15,601 bases of DNA, taken from positions 1 to 15,601 of the forward strand of contig JAEEII010000169.1 in NCBI GenBank assembly GCA_016281295.1, read 5' to 3'. The notes under the pieces are model-generated. The model was not told where the DNA came from and did not search any database. It saw only the letters and a list, made by a program, of their open reading frames with translations. The DNA comes from Bacteroidales bacterium. Lineage in GTDB: Bacteria; Bacteroidota; Bacteroidia; Bacteroidales; F082. Positions within the stretch are counted from its first letter, which is position 1. Every line of letters begins with the position of its first letter. The translations under genes were made by a program, and so were the position numbers. This document shows, in pieces, positions 6,901-13,475 of this stretch.

Positions 6901-9101
6901 TAACTGTTGGTGCCCGTCACGGTGTAGGTGGTGGTGGCGGTCGGGCTTACCGTGATGCTTGCTGTAGTGGCATTCGTACTCCAGTGGTAATTGTCTGCCC
7001 CAGATACGGTAAGGGTGGAGCTTTGATCGCAATCTATCGTAGTGTCACCCTCTATTATGAGATTCACCTCATTGCAGGGAGTGGTAAATGTTTTGTCCGC
7101 CCCGTATGCTGTGTCTGCGCTGTTAATGGCATACGCCCGCACATGATAGATGGTGTTGGGGGTCAGTCCTGAAACGGTACCACTGAAACTGTTCCCTCCG
7201 CTATTGAGGGAAAGATGGTCGCCGTTCACCGTAGGATTGGCAGAAGTACCCCAGCAGACTCCGCGCCCGGTCACCGGCGCACCGCCGTTATCAGTCACGG
7301 TACCGCCGCAAATCGCGGAGGTGGAGGTGACATCGCTTATATTGTCGGTGCGGACAGACGGGGCTATGGGATTCACCGTCACGGTGACACTTGCGGTATC
7401 CGTACAGCCATATGTATCGGTTCCCGTGACAGTATAGGTAGCGGTGGCGACAGGGCTAACATTAATGGCTGCAGATGTACCGCCGTTACTCCAAACATAA
7501 CTATCTGCACCCGAAGCGGTTATGGTTGTGTTTTGTCCATAATTGATGGTGGTAGTGCCTGCAACTGTGACAATCACCGTGTCACAAAGGGTCGTGAAAG
7601 TGCTGTCAGCCCCATACGCCGTGTCCACACTGTTGATGGCGTATGCACGCACATGATAGAGGGTGTTGGGCAAAAGACCTGTGACACTGCTGGTGAAGCT
7701 GCCAATGCCATTGCCATTTGTAATGGTACAACAACTGGCACTCACCGTGGGATTTGCGGACGTACTCCAACATACACCACGGGCCGTCACATCCGCACAG
7801 CCATCGAATGTCACACTGCCGCCGCAGGTGGCCGTGGTGGCGGTAATGTTTGTGACATTGTTCGTTGTAACCGTCGGCACAAGGGCATTTACTGTCACGG
7901 TGACTGTTTCTGTGGCGGTACACCCGTAACTGTTAGTGCCCGTCACGGTGTAGGTGATGGCGGCGGTCGGGCTTACCGTAATGCTCGCCGTGGTGGCATT
8001 GGTGTTCCAGCGGTAACTATCTGCCCCTGATACGGTAAGGGTGGTGCTTTGGCCGCAGTCTATAGTAGAGTTTCCTGTAATTACGAGATTCACCACATTG
8101 CAGAGTGTGGTAAATGTTTCGTCTGCCCCATAGGCGATACCAATGCCGTTCATGGCAAAAGCCCGCACATGGTAGGTAGTGTTAGGGATTAGAGATGTAA
8201 TCCATTCGTTAAACACACTATTTGCACCAAAAACCATTAGCGTGTCATCTCCTATCGTCGGATTCGGGGAAGTACTCCAACAAATCCCCATTGCGGATAT
8301 TTCCGATCCGCCATTGTTTGTCACATGCGCACCACAGAAGGCTGTTGAGTCAGTGATAGAGGAAGGCACATCAGTGTTTACCGTTGGGACTGTCAGGTCA
8401 AATAGAAGAGGAATAATTTCACTTGCATGTTGTTCCCTTAAAATGGTTTTGCTTTCCCGCATAACCTCGTCAATTACGGCATAACCCGTGTATTTCATTT
8501 CGTCACCTTCAGAAAAAGGGTAGCCGCCTGTGGCCTTTTCTTCTTTAAGATAAAGGGTGAAATCCCCATTGGCATTGGTCTTGCCTATATGCCGGATGGT
8601 GTTTCCCGCACCGTGTCCTTCATTCACCATTTTAATGGTCATCTGACCTTTATCTACTTTGGCACTCAACAGATAAGTTTGTGGGGAAGAGAGTGTGGCT
8701 TGAAACAGATGAGTTCCTGCCGACAGTGCGGAAAACCGTTGCCCCACCGCCAACCGGCCTGTTATGTCGTAGATTTCCAACAACACGTCCTTGTCTTCGG
8801 GCAGCAGCAGTGCAAACTCGGTGGTGCCGTTAAAAGGGTTAGGCACATTCTGCATCAGCTGGATGTCAGAGTCCTGTTCGTGGTCGCCAACGCCAACCGT
8901 GCCCAACACCAAGATGGTGTCGGGATAGTTGAGCACCTCTTCCCATAGCTGGTCGAGGTTGAACACGGTGACATGATCCAACGGGATATGGTATTGATTC
9001 GTACTGTCTCTGCCTGTAAAGGTGACAGTAATTTGGGAAAATGCATTTACGCCGAATGCCACACAAAAAACGGTGGTCAATATTCTGTATATATCTCTCA
9101 T
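903..9101 (-). CDS. Giant modular surface protein with three FISUMP domains; candidate DGR target
   Basis: This 2732-residue exported protein is the last gene of the operon, starting 20 bases after the FGE-like gene. Order: signal peptide (1-22, ends AFS/Q); type IX-tail-like beta domain (~82-159, NPFNGTTEF and YDITGR); eight fibronectin-III-like modules marked by YHVRAYA (first ~236-331) and six PKD/Ig-like modules marked by YGCT plus VTVTVN, together to ~1459; five C-S-Y-W-G repeats (~1460-1708); a SprB-like linker (~1709-1975); and three FISUMP domains (~1976-2222, 2223-2477, 2478-2732), each ending GRSVRCLRD. The modules suggest a long fibre presenting C-type-lectin-like tips, probably for adhesion. 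No C-terminal sorting tail or anchor is visible, so the export route is unclear. Codons 2167-2214, 2417-2468 and 2674-2723 are hypervariable in the DGR manner. The FISUMP block looks GC-richer than the linker before it. The ligand is unknown. Confidence 0.93.
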   Translation of the reverse strand: MRDIYRILTTVFCVAFGVNAFSQITVTFTGRDSTNQYHIPLDHVTVFNLDQLWEEVLNYPDTILVLGTVGVGDHEQDSDIQLMQNVPNPFNGTTEFALLLPEDKDVLLEIYDITGRLAVGQRFSALSAGTHLFQATLSSPQTYLLSAKVDKGQMTIKMVNEGHGAGNTIRHIGKTNANGDFTLYLKEEKATGGYPFSEGDEMKYTGYAVIDEVMRESKTILREQHASEIIPLLFDLTVPTVNTDVPSSITDSTAFCGAHVTNNGGSEISAMGICWSTSPNPTIGDDTLMVFGANSVFNEWITSLIPNTTYHVRAFAMNGIGIAYGADETFTTLCNVVNLVITGNSTIDCGQSTTLTVSGADSYRWNTNATTASITVSPTAAITYTVTGTNSYGCTATETVTVTVNALVPTVTTNNVTNITATTATCGGSVTFDGCADVTARGVCWSTSANPTVSASCCTITNGNGIGSFTSSVTGLLPNTLYHVRAYAINSVDTAYGADSTFTTLCDTVIVTVAGTTTINYGQNTTITASGADSYVWSNGGTSAAINVSPVATATYTVTGTDTYGCTDTASVTVTVNPIAPSVRTDNISDVTSTSAICGGTVTDNGGAPVTGRGVCWGTSANPTVNGDHLSLNSGGNSFSGTVSGLTPNTIYHVRAYAINSADTAYGADKTFTTPCNEVNLIIEGDTTIDCDQSSTLTVSGADNYHWSTNATTASITVSPTATTTYTVTGTNSYGCTATKTVTVTVNALVPTVTTNNVTNITATTATCGGSVTFDGCADVTTRGVCWGTSANPTVNGDHLSLNGGWNSFSGTVSGLTPNRTYHVRAYAINSVDTAYGADSAFTTLCDTVIVTVAGTTTINYGQNTILTALGADSYVWNNGDTSAAINVSPLATATYTVTGTDTYGCTDTASVIVTVNPIAPSVRTDNISDVTSTSAICGGTVTDNGGASVTGRGVCWGTSANPTVNGDHLSLNSGGNSFSGTVSGLIPNRTYHVRAYAINSADTAYGADRTFTTLCNTVEVSVPDNITINYGQSTTLTASGANSYRWNTNATTASITVSPTTTTTYTVTGTNSYGCTATANVTVTVNFLAPVVVTNDVSGITGTTATCGGNVTDDGGASVTTRGVCWSSTNTNPIASDSCTTNDGYGMGSFTSSIVGLTRGVTYYVRAYATNSAGTSYGETRTFTTLTTPIVTTAPVMNITGYSATCGGDVTSVGGTPVIARGVCWGVDSEPSTNGNHTNYTPETGGIGNFTSNITGLTPGTTYHVRAYATNSVGTAYGADSIFTTASLPIVITGKVNNVTAFTASSGGNVISDGGSSVIVRGICWSKEPNPEVSDTCTTTNQGGIGVFSSSITGLMPNTTYHVRAYATNIVNTAYGADSTFTTLCDTVNLVIAGNTTIDCGQSATLTASGANSYRWNTNATTASITVSPTSTTTYTVTGTNSYGCTATATVTLTVNPTAHIVDTETACESYYWHGMAYTESGTYAYDYTNTHGCPCTDTLHLTVYHPQHHSYAQTAYDTYTWTEGNGRTYNVSGTYLYSHTDANGCTQVDTLHLTVYYSSSNEFSATACESYVWDGQTYTSSGSYVRQYTDIHEADSVVTLHLTINHGTYNAETEEACDSYTWIDGNTYTESGTYTHYYINSDSCESVDTLKLTVYHSWTCDTTAVECDSFTWHGVEYTATPIVAPTHTYQTVHGCDSVVTLHLTISSLVFTVTVNPNQYCDNEANMVNGSLLPNPTTFTYRYERLVADGWETVVDNTHLPAGHYRVTATNSSGCTTPREYDIYDNTMPPVASDSSVNNTICDNGIDPFNGKVIITISNYVSTKNYTVILEDADTVSNASAVTEFTGLNAGTYTYKVIDNFYCEYAGEVEVEQQELPDLQLTQTPNTVSVPTHDHPANGTITVLPPYDDYESGNFEYAYYYAPIGGDPLDADNHSFTQTMSHLIDSLYFVTVLDLRTGCVVADTITVGFSPIDVVIDEKSCPAAPTVTDHEGNVYATVQIGNQCWMRDNLRTTTSPSTGTYLIPAAGTGYTYTGKQARWYNNDSATYASMNYGLLYNWNAAVDTFNMAYGETSVNTDYNNAVSVAFSAHRRGICPAGWHLPSDAEWTQLTNYVSSQSEYTCSGNSNNIAKALASTEGWNTSTNSCAVGNNQGSNNATGFSAVPAGLCTGSSFGDVGYGAYCWSSTQNDSSFAWGRYLLYYYADVLRCNYCKDDGRSVRCLRDAVIDEKSCPAAPTVTDHEGNVYATVQIGNQCWMRDNLRTTTSPSTGTYLIPAANANYTYTGKQARWYNNDSATYASMNYGLLYNWNAAVDTFNTAYGETSVNTSSSNAVSVTFSGHRRGICPAGWHLPSVAEWTQLTNYVSSQSEYTCSGSSSYIAKALASTEGWNSYSGECYPGDQSVTANNATGFSAVPAGACTCSGSSVDIAGDYANFWSATQTASYPSYAYGRDLCYGNADVGRYYSYKDNGRSVRCLRDETGTAVVDEKSCPAAPTVTDHEGNVYATVQIGNQCWMRDNLRTTTSPSTGTYLIPAAGTGYTYTGKQARWYDNDSATYALMNYGLLYNWNAAVDTFNTDYGELSVDQDYNHAASVNFSGHRRGICPAGWHLPSDAEWTQLTNYVSSQSEYTCSGNSSYIAKALASTEGWNTSMNSCAVGNAPSGNNATGFSAVPAGNCSGSSFSTAGNYAGFRSATQSASLPYYAYYRGLDYPNAGVYRHLNGKYYGRSVRCLRD
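933..1082 (-). other. Variable region 3 (terminal FISUMP domain)
   Basis: Codons for residues 2674-2723 run from the asparagine after AVPAG to the codon before GGTCGGTCAGTCCGC. Compared with variable region 2, 21 of the 44 codons between TCGTCG and that tail differ, with 31 base changes, all at codon positions 1 or 2. Twenty of the 21 codons are NNC; the other is CGG/TGG. This fits adenine-directed mutagenesis of AAC/ANC codons. It lies at the 3' end of the gene, the usual position for a DGR variable region. Confidence 0.72.
1698..1853 (-). other. Variable region 2 (middle FISUMP domain)
   Basis: Codons for residues 2417-2468. It has the same constant frame as variable region 3 (GCG GGC, AGT GCT ACG CAG, CGC, CTG, GTG, AGG, AAG), with different residues at the NNC positions. 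It also carries two extra codons near its start (ACTCS instead of NCS). It is followed by the same invariant tail, GGTCGGTCAGTCCGCTGT. Confidence 0.7.
2460..2603 (-). other. Variable region 1 (first FISUMP domain)
   Basis: Codons for residues 2167-2214. It is two codons shorter than the other two regions, and its first half has some framework changes that are not adenine-type (GTG for GCG, TCC TCT for AGT GCT). It therefore seems older or copied from another template. Its last 18 codons align with the others without gaps, and no third position differs. The invariant tail GGTCGGTCAGTCCGCTGT is retained. Confidence 0.62.
3980..4725 (-). repeat. Five Cys/Trp repeat modules in the giant protein
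   Basis: Five in-frame units of about 50 residues follow the pattern C-x-S-Y-x-W-x-G-x-x-Y-x-x-S-G-x-Y...GC-x-x-x-TLHLTV. Their tryptophan motifs are SYYWHG, TYTWTEG, SYVWDG, SYTWIDG and SFTWHG. Such units are common in large Bacteroidota surface proteins and are probably small beta modules acting as stalk. Confidence 0.75.
6060..8100 (-). repeat. Recent ~1.02-kb internal tandem duplication
   Basis: Two consecutive blocks, about 6060-7080 and 7080-8100, are nearly identical over long stretches. For example, 6301 onward matches 7321 onward (offset 1020) and 6781 onward matches 7807 onward (offset 1026). Each block encodes two fibronectin-III-like plus two PKD-like modules, about 340 residues. 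The high DNA identity implies recent duplication or ongoing gene conversion. Confidence 0.8.
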
Positions 9102-9121
9102 AATCTGAACAATACATTTTG

Positions 9122-9994
9122 TTATCGGGACTGGCCTCCACTAATTGCCAACCTTAGTCCAACAGCCAGCGACTGGTTTGTTGGATACAGGCTGTTGCGT
9201 GTCTTGCAGCGGGAATATACGGCATCATAGGTGAAACTCCCGCCACGCACCACTCGCTTCGTCCCGGTGGCTGGTCCTACAGGGTTTGTGGCATCGCCAG
9301 AGGTATAGCTCCCATACCAGTCCGAGCACCACTCCCACACATTGCCACTCATATCGAACAGCCCTAATTCATTGGGTTTAAGTGTGGCTACGGGGTGCAT
9401 TGTTCTATTCGCATTGCCCTGATGCCAGGCTACGCTATCCGCATCAGAACTCCCGCTATATTCATGGGAAAACACTATTCCGCAAGCGGCATATTCCCAT
9501 TCCGCCTCAGTTGGCATACGAAACGGCAATCCGGAGCATTCACTCAACTTGTGGACAAACTGTTTTGCCTGATTGTAGGAAAGGTAATTGGCCGGATAAT
9601 CGTCACCCATACCATATTCTTCCCTCCAAAGTGGGTTTCCTCCCATAAGGGCAGTCCATTGTTTCTGGGTAATCACAATTTTGCCAATATAAAAATCCGA
9701 CAAGCTGACTTTATGGGCGGGCGACTCATCGGGGAATGAGAGATTGTTATCCGACCCCATGGTGAACGAACCGCCTTTGACATACACCATTGATGTTACA
9801 ATTTCACGCACAACACCCTTGATAGCGTCAGATAATGTATCACTACCCCACTGAATCATAAGTCCGTTTTCCGTTCGGACTAATTCTTGGTTCTCATAGC
9901 GGTATTGTCCCTTGTCAAACGATTCTCGTTCGCAAGAGACCACCATACAGAAAATCATGGCTAACATGATGAGAGTCAAAGTCCTATTTCTCAT
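9122..9994 (-). CDS. FGE/SUMF1-fold lipoprotein, probably not catalytic
   Basis: This 290-residue protein has a lipoprotein signal peptide with a cysteine at 21 (MVVSC). After a short linker, an FGE-sulfatase domain spans about 68-285: YVKGGSFTMGS, PTEAEWEYAA (161-170), GLFDMSGNVWEW (211-222) and VVRGGSF (248-254). In true formylglycine-generating enzymes two cysteines follow the GGS motif. Here the aligned positions are Tyr256 and Ser261, and the only nearby cysteine (263) is offset. Sulfatase activation is therefore unlikely, and a structural or ligand-binding role fits better. The start is the ATG four bases after the upstream gene's stop, implying translational coupling. Its C-terminal codons do not show the NNC variable pattern, so it is a non-diversified relative of the FISUMP fold next door. 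Confidence 0.88.
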   Translation of the reverse strand: MRNRTLTLIMLAMIFCMVVSCERESFDKGQYRYENQELVRTENGLMIQWGSDTLSDAIKGVVREIVTSMVYVKGGSFTMGSDNNLSFPDESPAHKVSLSDFYIGKIVITQKQWTALMGGNPLWREEYGMGDDYPANYLSYNQAKQFVHKLSECSGLPFRMPTEAEWEYAACGIVFSHEYSGSSDADSVAWHQGNANRTMHPVATLKPNELGLFDMSGNVWEWCSDWYGSYTSGDATNPVGPATGTKRVVRGGSFTYDAVYSRCKTRNSLYPTNQSLAVGLRLAISGGQSR

Positions 9995-9998
9995 TACT

Positions 9999-10871
9999 TC
10001 AAAACTTTAACGGTTTGTCTTTTTTATGTTTTTTGTCAGGGAAGCGGCATCCGAAACCTATTCTTGCCTCTATGGTCTTAAAGTTGGTGGAGACCGCTTC
10101 TGCTGAAAAAGCCACACCTTTGATATCGAACAGGAATCCGAAAGAGGCATCCACACCTTGGTAGGTGCGTTTCGGATAAGAGTACCACTCGTTGTCTATG
10201 TCTTTGTATGTCAGGGACCGATAGCCATAACCCACTCCAAACAGCAAGGATATGGGTTTTCGCGGCCTAACCACGAGGCCGACCTGAGCGGAAAGACGGG
10301 TTGACTTGCACTCGGTCAACCAATAATCTCCGCCCTCCTCAAACGGTTGTTTCCAACCCTTGAAGTGGAAATTGCTCAACAAGCTCACGAACCATCCGAC
10401 ATTTTTCATCTGTCCTATTTTGAATCCGGCAGACCAATGGGGTTGTGGGCAATACGCGGCGTTTAACGTGACAAAGGTATTAAACGGCATGTTTTTTCTT
10501 GCCTCTTTTCTCTGCATCTTCCGCCATTCAGATTCTGCATTAGCATCCACGTTCACCATGAACACAACGCGGTCACTGCTTAGCGAATCCACTCCTTCTT
10601 CTGCCAAAACGTCCCAAACAATGGTTTTGTGGCCCGGACCGACAATTTTTTCGCCCACATCGCCACTCACTTTGTCCAGTTTCTGCAATGCTGCTCCACC
10701 ATTAGAGGAAAAAAAGACGGAAATTTGAGCCGCCTTGTCCAAATCGTAGGTGATCTTGATATTATAGCCCTCCTGTACTGCATTGACATTAGAGACGTTT
10801 TGGGCAAGCAGGTAGTTCCCAAAAATCGTCAGGAATGCCAAACAGCACACAGAAATCAAAACTTTTTTCAT
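9999..10871 (-). CDS. Exported outer-membrane beta-barrel-like protein
   Basis: I chose the ATG at 10869-10871 (290 residues) over a TTG six bases upstream, because it begins MKKVLISVCCLAFLTIFG and gives a normal signal peptide ending near LLAQ (24). Residues ~25-110 form a beta-sandwich-like domain (NIKITYDLDKAAQISVFFSS, SGDVGEKIVGPGHKTIVWDV) seen in other Bacteroidota secreted proteins. The remainder alternates aromatic and polar residues (VGLVVRPRKPISLLFGVGYG, ARIGFGC), as in a small barrel, and ends with a lysine-rich tail. It sits between the caspase-like and FGE-like genes with only 2- and 4-base gaps. It may be the outer-membrane partner of the FGE-fold lipoprotein; that pairing is inferred. 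Confidence 0.8.
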   Translation of the reverse strand: MKKVLISVCCLAFLTIFGNYLLAQNVSNVNAVQEGYNIKITYDLDKAAQISVFFSSNGGAALQKLDKVSGDVGEKIVGPGHKTIVWDVLAEEGVDSLSSDRVVFMVNVDANAESEWRKMQRKEARKNMPFNTFVTLNAAYCPQPHWSAGFKIGQMKNVGWFVSLLSNFHFKGWKQPFEEGGDYWLTECKSTRLSAQVGLVVRPRKPISLLFGVGYGYRSLTYKDIDNEWYSYPKRTYQGVDASFGFLFDIKGVAFSAEAVSTNFKTIEARIGFGCRFPDKKHKKDKPLKF

Positions 10872-10873
10872 CG

Positions 10874-12577
10874 TCAATCTTTATCTTTAACATCAATGAA
10901 CCGCAATTCTTCCCAAATGTCTTCCAAAAATGGTCCTGTCCTCACCTCAGGTGTCTGCCTCGTTTCATGCTCTTCCAGGCTCCTAAGCCCTACCTCTTGA
11001 TGCAAATATTGGAATAGTTCTTTATAGGAACACGTTCCATTAGTTTCATTCAGTTTTTGGAGAAGGAAATAAGTGAACATACCATGTTTCTTATCTTCGT
11101 ATGCCCAAGCGTTCTCATCTGCTGATGTGGCGGAAAACACAACTATATTCCCAAACAACTCATTCTTTTTAGGTTCCGTTATGGGAATAGGGGCTCTGAA
11201 AGCTAACTCGTCTTTTTTATTACGTCCAGCTCCTGTGTAACATGCATCCAAAAACACAGTCACCAACTGAGGCTCATTTTTAAGCAGACTATCAAACACG
11301 CCATAAATAGGGAAGGCTTGGTCTATTGTATTCGCATTCCCGTCAACTGGAATCAAGCAAGGAATAGAGTCTCTGTTTGGCAATCCATGGCCTGCATAAT
11401 AGAATACGATTTCTGCATCTTTATACGGATAACAAGAAACAAGCCGAATAAAATCACTTATTCCTTTTTGCATTTCATCTTTTTTAGCATCTCTTAAAAG
11501 TATAATCTGACGTTGAGGTATTCCAAGTATGCTTGTGCAATATTCCTCAAAGATTTCGGCATCATGTATAGCAAAAAGTACTTTGTTCATTCGCTGTTTG
11601 TCATAGTTCTGATTCCCTATAATGAGGGCATGTCGGTTGGAGTGTTGTTCGTTATTAGTGGGAATATCCGTATCAACACTGGAATAAAGTGTCGCTAATT
11701 CAAATTTATTTTGGGGCAATTTTGGAATCACTTCTTTAGGCATGTTTTTCGTTTGGTTAATCGGCAAAACAATGATGGTGTCTTGCGCATACTCGTGACA
11801 CGATCCAAGAAACTGCACGTTCAATTTCAATTCCGCTTTTTCAAAAGTTTCGGGCACAACCACTGTTATAGTTGTTTCTTGACTACCACCAGATGGTAAT
11901 TTAGCCCAACTGATTCCGTTGGATCCTTGAATCACCCCCTCACGGTTATTAAAAGACACAAGTACGTTTTCGGCTGCTCCTTCTCCAACATTTTGAACCA
12001 AACCTGTTAATGAATACTTTTTCCCTTTTTCCAAAATCTTTACATTGTATCCTGTTCCTTTTTCTTCTACACTATAATCCATTACCATTATCTTCGGTTT
12101 CTGGAACTCTCGTGTTCGAATATTAAGCTGTTCTTTTGCTGTTCCTCTTTGTTTATACGGTTCATCCACCCAAACCGTAAAAATCACATTCCCGTTCGCT
12201 GTGCTCGCATCAGTATGAATCAAATATTCCACCTGTACGGTATCCCCGACCGGAATATTACGCAGACTTTTTACTGTATCATAGTGGATACCGACTGTGG
12301 TTCCTTCTGCTTTAATTCTGGCTGTTGGCCTCGAACATTCACCTTCCCCATTGTTTTGGATAGTCATCCTAAACCAACACTCATCATTCGCATCGATACA
12401 GTCATTGGTGTCCGCATCACCAAAGTGTGGGCCATCCACTATTGTTAAAAGCGGAGGTTTCATTTCCCTTGCGATGTGAAAGCTTAATATGGGAGAATAA
12501 GCCTGAGATTGGGCAAACACGTGGCCAATTATCCCAACCAACATCATTATGATCACAAATCGGTTTGTCAGTTTCAT
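10874..12577 (-). CDS. Secreted caspase-fold (peptidase C14-like) protein
   Basis: I start at the ATG at 12575-12577, which begins MKLTNRFVIIMMLVGIIGHV and gives a clean signal peptide ending VFAQ. A TTG 24 bases upstream only adds a polar extension. The product has 567 residues. Residues ~25-300 look like two beta-sandwich (CARDB/Ig-like) domains: MTIQNNGEGE, GLVQNVGEGAAENVLVSF. The caspase domain starts near HALIIGNQNYD (316) and has both catalytic motifs, FYYAGHG with His397 and VFLDACYTGAG with Cys446, so it is probably active. The C-terminal part (MFTYFLLQKLNETNG) is typical of bacterial caspase homologues. Most such proteins are cytoplasmic or fused to signalling domains; this one should be exported. 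Its substrate is unknown; proteins of the same operon, such as the anti-sigma or the giant protein, are candidates. Confidence 0.88.
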   Translation of the reverse strand: MKLTNRFVIIMMLVGIIGHVFAQSQAYSPILSFHIAREMKPPLLTIVDGPHFGDADTNDCIDANDECWFRMTIQNNGEGECSRPTARIKAEGTTVGIHYDTVKSLRNIPVGDTVQVEYLIHTDASTANGNVIFTVWVDEPYKQRGTAKEQLNIRTREFQKPKIMVMDYSVEEKGTGYNVKILEKGKKYSLTGLVQNVGEGAAENVLVSFNNREGVIQGSNGISWAKLPSGGSQETTITVVVPETFEKAELKLNVQFLGSCHEYAQDTIIVLPINQTKNMPKEVIPKLPQNKFELATLYSSVDTDIPTNNEQHSNRHALIIGNQNYDKQRMNKVLFAIHDAEIFEEYCTSILGIPQRQIILLRDAKKDEMQKGISDFIRLVSCYPYKDAEIVFYYAGHGLPNRDSIPCLIPVDGNANTIDQAFPIYGVFDSLLKNEPQLVTVFLDACYTGAGRNKKDELAFRAPIPITEPKKNELFGNIVVFSATSADENAWAYEDKKHGMFTYFLLQKLNETNGTCSYKELFQYLHQEVGLRSLEEHETRQTPEVRTGPFLEDIWEELRFIDVKDKD

Positions 12578-12602
12578 ATTCTGGATTTTTCGTTGTTTCA
12601 AA

Positions 12603-13463
12603 TTATCGTTTCCTTGTTTGCACTGGAAATTCCCGCACCTTTACCTTTTGCTTATTGCCTTTGTTGATACTGAAAATCCAGTTATTGATATTCTTATATG
12701 TCACTTCGTCAGTGAATGGGGTAGCTTTTTCGAGGGCGACAATGACAAGAAGTCCTATTTCGTCTTTGTTGTTTTCGCCAACAACTCTCATTGGATAATG
12801 TTGAGCCCTCGAATACTTATCCAAAAGAAATTGTTTTTTGTTAGGAGGCGGAAAAACATAACATATATCCTTTTCAAGCATAAAATCTTTGTAATTATTT
12901 TTGTCAGGGAAAAGAAGTCTGTTTTCTCCATCCGGATTTGCAGCCAAATAGAAAATGCGAAGATAACAATTTTGTGTTGGGGTAATTGTAAATTCCAGTT
13001 CTTGATCATCCATATAGGTGTCTTTTATTCCGTTCGTCGTAAAGGAAAAATTGGGGTCATCTTTGCTATCAACCTTCCTCACTTCAGCTTGGATTGTGCA
13101 GCAATACGTGAAGATACCATTTTTATATTCCATTTTATATTCCTCACCCTTTACCATAACCCGCCCCATTCGCTTGAAAAGTGCCATTTCAAAAAAATTG
13201 TCCTGAGAGTTCACTCCTTCGCTATTTATTGCGACAGAAGCGTAGGAATAGACATCTTCTGGAACACCTGCGTTTGTTAGAGCATCCTTCATTGCCTTTT
13301 GCAATGCCTTTTCCTTAGCCACGTCAGGTGTCTCGTTTCCGCCTGTAGTATAACAACCAACGCCTGTTACCAAATTCTGTGCCGTAAGCAATCCCGTGCC
13401 GGAGAATAGGAGACTGAGAAAAAGTAAAAGAGAAAGTAAAAGAGTTTGTATATATTTTACCAT
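12603..13463 (-). CDS. Secreted DUF4384-domain protein
   Basis: This 286-residue protein has a long signal peptide (1-29, ending LLTAQ). Residues ~30-130 resemble the LPP20/FlgT-N type fold (GVGCYTTGG, AKEKALQKAMKDALTNAGV). Residues ~150-260 match the DUF4384 pattern (LEFTITPTQNCYLRIFYLA, DGENRLLFPD, GLLVIVALEKATPF). DUF4384 proteins often occur beside caspase-like or kinase genes, but their biochemical role is unknown. The gene begins at an ATG 12 bases after the anti-sigma-like gene ends and stops 25 bases before the caspase-like gene starts. Confidence 0.82.
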   Translation of the reverse strand: MVKYIQTLLLSLLLFLSLLFSGTGLLTAQNLVTGVGCYTTGGNETPDVAKEKALQKAMKDALTNAGVPEDVYSYASVAINSEGVNSQDNFFEMALFKRMGRVMVKGEEYKMEYKNGIFTYCCTIQAEVRKVDSKDDPNFSFTTNGIKDTYMDDQELEFTITPTQNCYLRIFYLAANPDGENRLLFPDKNNYKDFMLEKDICYVFPPPNKKQFLLDKYSRAQHYPMRVVGENNKDEIGLLVIVALEKATPFTDEVTYKNINNWIFSINKGNKQKVKVREFPVQTRKR

Positions 13464-13475
13464 ACAGTTCTTGTT

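Noticed and set aside
7215..8030. Long plus-strand ORF (271 codons) opposite the PKD/FN3-like modules
   Set aside because: It is antisense to clearly coding repeats, its product repeats with the same period, and it has no start context of its own.
906..8100. Repeat arrays as CRISPR
   Set aside because: The repeats are long, in-frame protein modules, not short repeats with unique spacers.
9122..9250. C-terminal codons of the FGE-like lipoprotein as a fourth variable region
   Set aside because: The codons have mixed third positions and no invariant tail or NNC clustering, so they look like ordinary coding sequence.
10872..10877. TTG start for the barrel-like protein
   Set aside because: The ATG six bases downstream gives a standard lysine-led signal peptide and avoids overlap with the upstream stop codon.
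12549..13280. Plus-strand ORF (243 codons) opposite the DUF4384 gene
   Set aside because: It is hydrophobic, phenylalanine-rich antisense reading of a gene with clear signal peptide and domain evidence on the other strand.
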